DNA of 64,000 bases, from contig JAHJMN010000146.1 in the NCBI GenBank assembly GCA_018821305.1, positions 21,250-85,249 of the forward strand, in the 5' to 3' direction. The notes below the pieces were generated by a model. The model ran no database searches, was not told the DNA's origin, and saw only the letters and a program-made list of their open reading frames with translations. Below, one piece after another: positions 1-8,449 of this stretch (the first letter of the stretch is position 1; every line of letters begins with the position of its first letter). The DNA is from Myxococcota bacterium. Lineage in GTDB: Bacteria > Myxococcota_A > Polyangia > HGW-17. The translations under genes were made by a program, and so were the position numbers.

Positions 1-673
1 TAAGTTGCTGCTGAAGTGACAGAATTTCTGCATCCACTTCTTCAAAATTTAACATTTCTTCTTCAGTGATAAGTTCGCCATTATATTCAGCTGCAGGAAC
101 AAGATCTCCATCCTCGGACACCTTGATATGAATACCACGCTTGGCAGCCTCCTCCATAAGTTCCTGAAGGCTGTCGTTGAGAGATTTGCGAGCCCTCGTG
201 GTCATATCGCTGCGAAGTCTGTTCATCCCCTGTGCTGTAAGAATACGCTGGGTTTCCACCATCAGTTCAGAATGAGCCTTGCGCATGAGATCTGCCCAGA
301 GAATACCCTTGCCCGCAGGAATGATTACACCTGTTGGTTCATAAGTATCTTCAAAATTATAAATATAACAGATATCTCCAGGAATTGGGTCTTTAGCCGC
401 TCTTGCTTTTACGATTCTGGTAATAGTGCTGGTTTTGCCGCTTCCAGAATTCCCAACTGCAAAAATATTGTAGCCACGACTTTTTATAGAGAGTCCAAAC
501 TCAATGGCATCCACTGCGTCTTTCTGATCAAGGGTGCCGGACCATTCCGTTACCTCCCTTGTCGTTGTAAAGCCCAGCTCTGCGGGGTTGCAACGATGCT
601 TTAATTTTTCAGTTGGAATGAGATTTTTTTTAAGAACAGAAGCGGATACTTTTTTCAGATTTTTTTTTGTCAC
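1..673 (-). CDS. Lon-like ATP-dependent protease / AAA ATPase, N-terminal part (runs off left edge of window)
   Basis: Reverse-strand translation from GTG at 673: VTKKNLKKVSASVLKKNLIPTEKLKHRCNPAELGFTTTREVTEWSGTLDQKDAVDAIEFGLSIKSRGYNIFAVGNSGSGKTSTITRIV...; Walker A GNSGSGKT; RBS-like AAGGTGAG upstream. Not in the ORF track, probably because of the GTG start and truncation. Confidence 0.8.
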   Translation of the reverse strand, partial: MTKKNLKKVSASVLKKNLIPTEKLKHRCNPAELGFTTTREVTEWSGTLDQKDAVDAIEFGLSIKSRGYNIFAVGNSGSGKTSTITRIVKARAAKDPIPGDICYIYNFEDTYEPTGVIIPAGKGILWADLMRKAHSELMVETQRILTAQGMNRLRSDMTTRARKSLNDSLQELMEEAAKRGIHIKVSEDGDLVPAAEYNGELITEEEMLNFEEVDAEILSLQQQL

Positions 674-746
674 GAATTTCTCACCTTATGAACTTGGTCA
701 ATCAAAGTTTCTAAAAAATTTATTTATTTCAGTATAAAACACTAGT

Positions 747-1583
747 TTACGGTTTGGTTACATTCTTTTTTACAGCTGGGGCAATAGATGTGTCTTCAGC
801 CCTGAGCTTTTCAACCGTTGCACCTTTGTCAATTTTCAGGTGCTTATATTTTTCACTCTCAAAGCGTCCGTCTTTATTGCGAATTCGATCCATGTCACCA
901 TCACAATCGATATCCCAGGAAATACTGATAAGTACTCCGTCCGTGTCAAAGTTTTCAAAATAGTTATACTGGGGGCAAACTCGCATTGGTGAGCCGGAAG
1001 GATTGATAACCTTGAGTGCTATCTGGGTTATAACGCCATCATTGTATGTTTTTTCTACTTCCCAGAATTTTTCGTCAGCATCAGTATTCTGGAGCTCTTT
1101 AAAAATAACGCCATTCCGATAAATTATTTTGTGGTCTATTATCCCGTCCCGGTCCCAATCCTGTTGGACTTCTTTTATATTTTTCCCCGAACCATCGTAA
1201 AAATAAAATAAATCCATAAGGCCATCACCATTGAGATCTGCTTCCCTGCAGGCCAGTGTGTTGTCAGTTCGATAATACTTAATTATACCTATGGGATTAA
1301 CTGATGTTATGTAAAGCTCTTTGCGGTTGAGGTTCGGTTTTTCCGCTTTCGGATCAATGCTTTTCATTTCCTCGAATTGCCAGTTAGTGCAACGTTCCTT
1401 GACTCTTTTGATAGCTTCGCTACTGGCACATACCTTTACCTTGGGACAGTTGCATTCCACTTTGGCTTTTTTGTCAGTCTTATCGGTGGTTGTTTTTGAT
1501 TTCTTTTTTGATTTGCAGGCACTAAGGCTGACTACTGCTACGGAAATAAAAATAAGTAATCGTTTTAGAGACAAGGTGCACAT
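747..1583 (-). CDS. putative lipoprotein with EF-hand-like/FG-GAP-like repeats
   Basis: ORF with signal peptide and lipobox-like LSAC; DLNGDGLMDLFYFYDG, DRDGIIDH, DIDCDGDMDR motifs. Confidence 0.75.
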   Translation of the reverse strand: MCTLSLKRLLIFISVAVVSLSACKSKKKSKTTTDKTDKKAKVECNCPKVKVCASSEAIKRVKERCTNWQFEEMKSIDPKAEKPNLNRKELYITSVNPIGIIKYYRTDNTLACREADLNGDGLMDLFYFYDGSGKNIKEVQQDWDRDGIIDHKIIYRNGVIFKELQNTDADEKFWEVEKTYNDGVITQIALKVINPSGSPMRVCPQYNYFENFDTDGVLISISWDIDCDGDMDRIRNKDGRFESEKYKHLKIDKGATVEKLRAEDTSIAPAVKKNVTKP

Positions 1584-1611
1584 CCTTTCGGTTACTGTTA
1601 CCCGCTTTATT

Positions 1612-1775
1612 CATGTCCGGAAACTTTGATTATTTTCAACCGTTTCGCCATGCGAAATCGGATGAAGTACTTTATGGAAAATCCTATCCGGCCACTAGTA
1701 ATATTTTCAGCGTCTTATAGTCTGTATCCTGAATTAAAATTTCGGAAAAATCCAACTATTCCCAGAATAGAGACT
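1612..1775. repeat. mosaic intergenic repeat, family A (copy A1)
   Basis: TGTCCGGAAA ... ATCCTATCCGGCCACTAGTAATATTTTCAGCGTCTTATAGTCTGTATCCTGAATT; shared linker GGCCACTAGTAATATTTTCAGC with 1914, 20590 and 41531. Confidence 0.7.
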
Positions 1776-1865
1776 GCATGGTTAGCGTTTCAACCGCTTA
1801 TATTATCTTCATATTTTTAGAAACTTCAACTTACTTCACAATAAAAAAGTACTTTTATAAGTTGT

Positions 1866-2006
1866 TTGTGTCCGGAAATTAGCTTCATGAAGAATTTAAT
1901 AAATAATTATATCCGGCCACTAGTAATATTTTCAGCATCTCGCAGCGTATATCCGGCCTTAAAAATTTGATGAAAAACTGGGTTTTCCTAATTTCCGGAA
2001 AGACAC
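1866..2006. repeat. mosaic intergenic repeat, family A (copy A2)
   Basis: TTTGTGTCCGGAAATT...ATATCCGGCCACTAGTAATATTTTCAGCATCTCGCAGCGTATATCCGG...AATTTCCGGAAAGACAC. Confidence 0.75.
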
Positions 2007-2125
2007 TAAACTGATGGTCCATGGCTCAGGTACATTCGACAAATGATCCCGATCCAAAAACTTCTGACAATAAACAGTAAATTCAGTTGTACTCTGATAT
2101 ATTTTTATTGAAAAGGATAAAAATT

Positions 2126-3283
2126 TTACAGGCGGGATTTTATGGCGTCGATCTTGTCCGTGCGTTCCCAAGTGAAGTTCGGTTCTGTACGACCAAAGTG
2201 ACCATAGGCTGAAGTAGCTTTATATCTGGGTTTGAGAAGATCCAGTGTGCTGATGATGGCTCTAGGACGGCAATCAAAAATATCTTTTACGATCTGTTCA
2301 ATTTTTTCATCAGGAATAATACCTGTGCCATACGTTTCTACCATGAGAGAAACAGGGGTTGCAACGCCGATTGCATATGCAAGTTGAACCTGACAGCGTT
2401 TTGCAAGCCCAGCGGCCACAAGGTTTTTAGCAATATAGCGTGCCATGTAGCATGCACTGCGATCAACTTTGGAAGGATCTTTTCCGGAGAAAGCACCGCC
2501 ACCATGCGCCGCCATTCCACCGTATGTATCGACAATAATTTTACGTCCAGTGAGACCACTATCGCCCATGGGTCCACCTATGACGAATCTACCAGTCGGA
2601 TTAATGAAGAATTTAATATCTTTTGCCATGAGGTTAGCAGGGACGACTTTTTTCACGACTTCTTCGATGATTCCTTCTTCGATCTGCTTGTGGGTTACAT
2701 CAGGGCTGTGCTGACTTGATACAACGATGGTATTGATATCTTTGGGAATACCGTCAACGTAATTAACAGTTACCTGGGTTTTTCCATCGGGGCGGAGGAA
2801 GGGAAGTGTTCCGTCCTTACGAACTTGAGCCAGTTTATAAGCCAGTTTGTGGGCTTTCATTATTGGTAAGGGCATGAGTTCGGCGGTTTCATCAGATGCA
2901 TAACCGAACATCATTCCCTGATCGCCCGCTCCCTGGTCTTGCTCATAAAAACCGTGACCATTTACACCCATTGCAATATCAGTACTTTGCTGCTCTATTG
3001 CAGAAATAACTGAGCAAGTCTCATAGTCAAAGCCCATAGCACTTTCGGTATAGCCAATTTCTTTAACTGTTTGTCTGACTACATCAGGAAAATGAACATA
3101 TGTTGAAGTTGTTATTTCTCCGGCAATGAGAACCATACCGGTTTTGGTAAGGGTTTCACAAGCCACGCGGGCATTGGGATCCTTTTCGATAATACTGTCT
3201 AAAATGGCATCGGATACGGCATCACAGACCTTATCGGGATGTCCTTCAGTAACTGATTCTGAAGTAAAAAGATGAGAAGCCAT
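2126..3283 (-). CDS. metK: S-adenosylmethionine synthetase
   Basis: [58 protein letters not shown] hallmark motifs. Confidence 0.98.
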   Translation of the reverse strand: MASHLFTSESVTEGHPDKVCDAVSDAILDSIIEKDPNARVACETLTKTGMVLIAGEITTSTYVHFPDVVRQTVKEIGYTESAMGFDYETCSVISAIEQQSTDIAMGVNGHGFYEQDQGAGDQGMMFGYASDETAELMPLPIMKAHKLAYKLAQVRKDGTLPFLRPDGKTQVTVNYVDGIPKDINTIVVSSQHSPDVTHKQIEEGIIEEVVKKVVPANLMAKDIKFFINPTGRFVIGGPMGDSGLTGRKIIVDTYGGMAAHGGGAFSGKDPSKVDRSACYMARYIAKNLVAAGLAKRCQVQLAYAIGVATPVSLMVETYGTGIIPDEKIEQIVKDIFDCRPRAIISTLDLLKPRYKATSAYGHFGRTEPNFTWERTDKIDAIKSRL

Positions 3284-3457
3284 TAGATTTTCCTTTCTTG
3301 TTTTAATTGCAAAAACCGGGATGAACCGATTTTTAAGTTAACACTTATTACAGTAAAAAACTATTCCGGTCAATAAGCCTGTTAGAGATCTTATGCCAAT
3401 CGTATGTAACAGAAGTGATCCGAAATCTCTTTACAAAACCGGCGGATTAACTAGTTA

Positions 3458-3610
3458 GTTACTGTCCTGAAATACGACATTTCGAAGCTAGCTACGAAAT
3501 TCAACACAGGACATTAAGAATGAAGACTTTGAAATTATTGTAGTGTTATGAATAGCATGTTTTCCTAAACATGCTCAATTTTTACAAAAATTGAATTTCA
3601 GAACACGAAC
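3458..3610 (+). repeat. 153-bp MITE-like structured repeat, family B (copy B1)
   Basis: Ungapped 153-bp alignment with 61191-61343 (+) and 16531-16683 (-); terminal inverted repeats GTTACTGTCCTGAAAT / ATTTCAGAACACGAAC; internal hairpin AGCATGTTT-TCCT-AAACATGCT. Confidence 0.85.
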
Positions 3611-3678
3611 ATACTATTTCATTTACGACTTTGAAAAGTCCCTAACCTGAAGGTGGCTTTTCAGGTCCGGAGATTGTT

Positions 3679-5541
3679 ATGACAGATTTCGATGTAATAG
3701 TTGTTGGCGGTGGTCACGCCGGTATGGAAGCGTCATTTGCATCCGCACGGCTTGGTTGTCGAACGGGGCTGGTTACGCTGGATCCGGATCTTCTGGGGGA
3801 AATGCCCTGTAATCCTGCGGTGGGTGGAATTGCAAAAGGCCATCTGGTAAAGGAAATAGACGCTCTTGGTGGAATAATGGGTATTATGACGGATCTTGCG
3901 GCAATTCAATATCGTCGATTGAACACTCGCCGTGGTCCTGCGGTTAGAGCAACAAGGGCTCAAGTTGACAGACATCGCTATGTAAAAAATATGGTTGAAA
4001 GAGCCGAACTTCAGAGTAACCTGAGTGTTATTAAAGGCGAAGTCGTAGATGTTATTATCAAAAATGGTGCTGTTTGTGCAGTTAAAACAGCTGATGGCAG
4101 AGAGATCTCCACCGGAACTTGTGTAATAACTACAGGAACTTATCTTAATGGATTGTTGCACACGGGGTCAGTTATCACTGCTGGAGGAATTTATGGTTTA
4201 CCGCCGTCAAAGGGGCTCAGTGAAAGTCTGGAAAAAGCAGGGGCAAAAATAGCCCGACTTAAAACCGGAACTCCCGCAAGACTGGCAAAACATTCAATCG
4301 ATTTCACAAAACTGATTCCACAGGGTAGTGAAGACCATGTTCAACAATTCAGTTTCTATGGTCCACGGGGGGCACTGCCTCAGGTTGATTGCCACATAAC
4401 ATGGACAAATGAAATCACCCATAACCTTATATCATCCGGTTTTGCTACGGCTCCTCTTTTTAACGGGCAAATAAGTGGAACGGGGCCTCGCTATTGCCCA
4501 TCCATTGAAGATAAAGTCGCAAAATTTCCCGATCGCCATCGTCATCATGTCTTTTTAGAACCGGAAGGTCTTGATACGGACTGGATTTACCCAAATGGTG
4601 TCAGTACATCATTGCCCGCAGAACTCCAACTTTCTTTTCTTCGCTCTATTGAGGGACTTGAAAATGTTGAAATACGTCGTCCCGGTTATGCGGTGGAATA
4701 TGACAGCGCCGATTCAAAAGATCTGCAGCGCACACTGGAAACAAAATACTGTTCAGGGCTTTATCTTGCAGGTCAGATCAATGGCACAAGCGGTTATGAG
4801 GAAGCTGCAGCCCAGGGGCTTATTGCGGGAATTAACGCAGCTCTTCGCATCACCGGCAGGGAACCATACACCGTGGAACGCTGGGAAGGCTATATTGGTG
4901 TAATGATAGATGATCTGATCACAAAAGGCACCGATGAACCCTACCGTCTGTTTACAAGCCGCAGTGAATACCGTCTTTCTTTAAGGGAGGATAATGCCGA
5001 TGAACGGTTTACTCCGGCAGGTCGTGATTTGGGACTGATAGATGATGATGCATGGGCTGTATATAATAAACGTCGTGAACTGCTTGAATCCGAAACTCAG
5101 CGGCTTGAAAATATAAAAATTCCCAAAAGTGCTATAAGCGGGGTATGTGAAACTCTTGGAATTTCAAATCCCGACCGGGGAATGACTCTTTCGGAACTTC
5201 TCAAGCGACCGGAAGTTGCCTACCAGGATCTCATTGACCACAATATTATAGAACCCGTCCTTTCCGCTCAACTTGGAGAGCGAATGGAGAGTCGGATAAA
5301 ATATGAAGGATATCTTGCCCATCAGGAAAAAGAAATAGGTCGGCTAAAAAAAGTAAAATCTGTTAAGTTGCCAGAAGATTTTGATTTTGCAGCTGTTTCC
5401 GGTCTCAGAGTCGAATGGGTACAAAAACTGAAAAAAGCCCGACCTTCGAATCTTGCGGAAGTTTTAGCAGTTCCCGGAATTGCTCCCGCTGCTATTACAG
5501 CTATTGCTGCCCACCTGCGAACCGATAAAACTGAGAAGTAG
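3679..5541 (+). CDS. mnmG: tRNA uridine-5-carboxymethylaminomethyl(34) synthesis enzyme MnmG (GidA)
   Basis: FAD-binding [49 protein letters not shown]. Confidence 0.98.
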   Translation: MTDFDVIVVGGGHAGMEASFASARLGCRTGLVTLDPDLLGEMPCNPAVGGIAKGHLVKEIDALGGIMGIMTDLAAIQYRRLNTRRGPAVRATRAQVDRHRYVKNMVERAELQSNLSVIKGEVVDVIIKNGAVCAVKTADGREISTGTCVITTGTYLNGLLHTGSVITAGGIYGLPPSKGLSESLEKAGAKIARLKTGTPARLAKHSIDFTKLIPQGSEDHVQQFSFYGPRGALPQVDCHITWTNEITHNLISSGFATAPLFNGQISGTGPRYCPSIEDKVAKFPDRHRHHVFLEPEGLDTDWIYPNGVSTSLPAELQLSFLRSIEGLENVEIRRPGYAVEYDSADSKDLQRTLETKYCSGLYLAGQINGTSGYEEAAAQGLIAGINAALRITGREPYTVERWEGYIGVMIDDLITKGTDEPYRLFTSRSEYRLSLREDNADERFTPAGRDLGLIDDDAWAVYNKRRELLESETQRLENIKIPKSAISGVCETLGISNPDRGMTLSELLKRPEVAYQDLIDHNIIEPVLSAQLGERMESRIKYEGYLAHQEKEIGRLKKVKSVKLPEDFDFAAVSGLRVEWVQKLKKARPSNLAEVLAVPGIAPAAITAIAAHLRTDKTEK

Positions 5542-5569
5542 GGTTTTTAAAAATAGTTGGATTTAATAA

Positions 5570-6067
5570 CTATTTCCCTGCTGCAGAAGCTGCAACTCCA
5601 ACTAACAATAGTACGCCAAGGATTCCAAAAAATCCTCCAATTGAGTAGCCAAGTATTTTATTAAAGGTTCCGACTGGTTTGGAGGGACCTGTTTCACTTC
5701 CATATGTAATAGATATTCTTTTTATTTTCTTAATTGGAACTAATTTTTCTGATAAGTTCGCTCCTGCAATAGATAAGTCTTCACCTTTGATGCGTGCCAA
5801 AATTGGATAATGAATATCTCTTTTTCCCCATTCCGTAAAAAGAGTTATAAACTGAAATTTTGTTGGCAATTCATACACTCTGCCATCTTCCAGATAAACT
5901 GACTTTTTAGTATGAATTGTTGCTGAATGGAGTGAGGTATCACTTGTTATACTATAAGTTTTTTGTCCGCTCAGTTTTACGATTTCTGTGGGACGAATGA
6001 AAACTGTGGAACTACAGGAAGCAAAAATGTAAATAAAAGCAGGAATAAGAAGAAAAAGTTTTTTCAT
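5570..6067 (-). CDS. putative lipoprotein with C-terminal transmembrane segment
   Basis: MKKLFLLIPAFIYIFASCSS signal/lipobox; C-terminal hydrophobic segment; start trimmed from ORF-track 6100 to the internal Met preceded by GGGAGAACAT. Confidence 0.7.
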   Translation of the reverse strand: MKKLFLLIPAFIYIFASCSSTVFIRPTEIVKLSGQKTYSITSDTSLHSATIHTKKSVYLEDGRVYELPTKFQFITLFTEWGKRDIHYPILARIKGEDLSIAGANLSEKLVPIKKIKRISITYGSETGPSKPVGTFNKILGYSIGGFFGILGVLLLVGVAASAAGK

Positions 6068-6184
6068 ATGTTCTCCCTTGAAGATAAACATATATTGCAA
6101 GGAATAGTTGTATAGTCAATAAAAAAAAGAATGTCTTATAATCGTTGGAGGAATAATAGGAACGATATTGGGAAATTGAATGGT

Positions 6185-7672
6185 TTAGAATTGATGCAGT
6201 TTTTCTTGATCAGTAACAGTCAGAAGAGCTCGACGCTTTATTGAAATGGCGCCATCTTTTTCGAGTTTTGTCAGACAGGAAAAAACTCGTTCCCTTGGAA
6301 TTCCTGTATCTGCAGATATTTCTTCAGTGCTTATATCAAGATTTTCCAGCTCTTGTTTAGCAATCCATTGGGCAATAGTTGTCAGATCCAACTTGAGATT
6401 GTCCGGATGGTGGTGAGAAAGCAGGAAAGAATCAAGGGCTTGAGTTCGCTGGATTTCCAGATGTGTTTTTGGTCGGTAGTAACGAGAATTTTCCAGTTCT
6501 TCCGGTCGGTAAGAAATCCGTTTAGCACCCACAACATGAGGGTAAACATAGCCGTTTCCGGAACCTTCGATTCTGGATGCTGCAAAACTGGAATCCTGCA
6601 GGGGCAGGGGTACGGAAAATGCGGGTTTAGAGCGCACATCCGTTAAAGCGGCATCAATTGCTTCCACGACAGAATTACTCTTCGGGGCTGATGCGATGTG
6701 AATTACAGCCTGAGCGAGGAGGATGCGTGCTTCGGGGAATCCTGTTTTACGGACGGCTTCACAAGCACTTTGAGCAATTACTAAAGCCATAGGATCTGCC
6801 ATTCCAACATCTTCCGCGGCGCAAACCACAAGTCTCCGGCAGATGAACTCAGGATCTTCACCTCCTTCAATCATTCTAGCAAGCCAGTAAAGACTTGCAT
6901 CCACATCGGAACCCCGCAGACTTTTTTGAAAAGCGCTGGCATGGTCGTAATGCTCATTGCCACCCTTGTCATATCGACTGAGAACAGTTTTAGTAACCGC
7001 ATCAAGAAGGTCTTCATTAAAAATAAGGACACCATTTGTATCTATAGACATACTGTAGAGATCTTCCAGTAACTGTAGAGACTTTCTGATATCTCCACCA
7101 CCGCGAAGAGCAACGGTTTGAAGAATATTATTGTGATCAATTCTATAGCCGCTCCAGTTTTCAATCCAGGTTACAGCTCGACTTAAAACTAAAACGACAT
7201 CGTCAATCTGAGGTGAGTTAAACTTGAGGGTTCGCAGGCGAGATCTCAGGGCCGGAATAAGCCCCGAACCTGGATTTTCCGTCGTTGCTCCCAGAAGAGT
7301 CAATTTACCATTTTCAACGTGAGGAAGCAGGGCATCCTGCTGAGTTTTACTGAAACGATGAATCTCATCAATAAATAAGGCAACCTTTTGAAGCCCGGCG
7401 GTTTCATCTACAACTTTGCGAATCTGTGCTACACCTGCATTGACGGCACTTATTTCGTAAAAAGCAGCTTCAGCATTACTGCACAGGATTCTAGCCATTG
7501 TAGTTTTTCCTGTACCGGGTGGTCCCCAGAATACACACGATGAAAGATTCTTTTCCCCGTAAAGTTTTCCAAGATAAGTGCCTGATCCGGTCAAGTGTTG
7601 CTGTCCAACAAAATCCTCCATACAGGCGGGTCTCATGATTTCAGGCAAAGGTATTTCAAATTTTTTTTTCAT
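6185..7672 (-). CDS. rarA: replication-associated recombination protein A (RarA/MgsA) with C-terminal winged-helix-like extension
   Basis: RPACMEDFVGQQHL, GPPGTGKTTMARI, FIDEIHRFSKTQQDALLPHVENG; extra C-terminal DISTEEISADTGIPRERVFSCLTKLEKDGAISIKRRALLTVTD. Confidence 0.92.
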   Translation of the reverse strand: MKKKFEIPLPEIMRPACMEDFVGQQHLTGSGTYLGKLYGEKNLSSCVFWGPPGTGKTTMARILCSNAEAAFYEISAVNAGVAQIRKVVDETAGLQKVALFIDEIHRFSKTQQDALLPHVENGKLTLLGATTENPGSGLIPALRSRLRTLKFNSPQIDDVVLVLSRAVTWIENWSGYRIDHNNILQTVALRGGGDIRKSLQLLEDLYSMSIDTNGVLIFNEDLLDAVTKTVLSRYDKGGNEHYDHASAFQKSLRGSDVDASLYWLARMIEGGEDPEFICRRLVVCAAEDVGMADPMALVIAQSACEAVRKTGFPEARILLAQAVIHIASAPKSNSVVEAIDAALTDVRSKPAFSVPLPLQDSSFAASRIEGSGNGYVYPHVVGAKRISYRPEELENSRYYRPKTHLEIQRTQALDSFLLSHHHPDNLKLDLTTIAQWIAKQELENLDISTEEISADTGIPRERVFSCLTKLEKDGAISIKRRALLTVTDQEKLHQF

Positions 7673-7762
7673 TCAGCTTGATTTCTCCGTAAAACAGCGC
7701 TAAAAATATAATATGGATTTTTTAGTAATTTAAATTACAAAAAAATCTCAGGAGTAATAACA

Positions 7763-8371
7763 ATGCGCGCACTGCTTTTTAATATAACGATAATTACTGC
7801 AATAGTCACTTCCTCCGGTGCTGTCCGGGCAGACAACGACAGTTGGTTCACATTAGGATTTGCTTTTCACACTGTAAAGAGCAATCTTTCCGATGCTGGT
7901 TCTCCCTTCGGTCAGGGAATCAACATGGGATGGCAGCTCAGAGCCCGTATTTTCCGCTCAATTCATGTGGAATTTGATTACAATATGTCCCGGCTTCCCT
8001 CTGATGCCCAGTCTGAAATTCTTAATCCGTCATCAGTTACACGGGAACCCCTTAAAAGTCTAACCATCAGTCTTGACCTCGCGCATACTCCCGTGGGAAC
8101 TCCCTATATTCTCGCAGGGACAGGTTGGGGTGAAAGTTCCGGGGACTTCTCCGGAAATGTTTATCACGCAGGTCTCGGTTATGAACTCGGGTTCTGGAAA
8201 AACTGGGCCTTTTCTGCAGAAGTTAGATTTTTAGGGCCTTCTATAAATGATATTCAGACCTATATGAACAGTTCTTCATCAAAAAAATCCGCTTCGGAGA
8301 TCCCAACGATGCGTGATTTTTATAATTCCAGTCAGTATCAGGTAATGGTTGCTTTAAGATACTACTTCTAA
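7763..8371 (+). CDS. putative outer-membrane beta-barrel protein
   Basis: signal peptide; alternating aromatic beta-strand pattern; terminal aromatic (…VMVALRYYF). Confidence 0.65.
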   Translation: MRALLFNITIITAIVTSSGAVRADNDSWFTLGFAFHTVKSNLSDAGSPFGQGINMGWQLRARIFRSIHVEFDYNMSRLPSDAQSEILNPSSVTREPLKSLTISLDLAHTPVGTPYILAGTGWGESSGDFSGNVYHAGLGYELGFWKNWAFSAEVRFLGPSINDIQTYMNSSSSKKSASEIPTMRDFYNSSQYQVMVALRYYF

Positions 8372-8449
8372 AAACCATTGTTATTTTGTGAAATATTACA
8401 GGAAATCGTTGCTTTTGCTGATTTTTTGATCTTTTACTGAAACAATGTT

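Noticed and set aside
128-737. Plus-strand ORFs 128-604 and 534-737
   Set aside because: They are antisense to the well-supported Lon-like reading frame and have no recognisable protein features.
3284-3457. Possible SAM riboswitch upstream of metK
   Set aside because: No recognisable SAM-I/II/III/IV conserved core in the minus-strand leader by eye.
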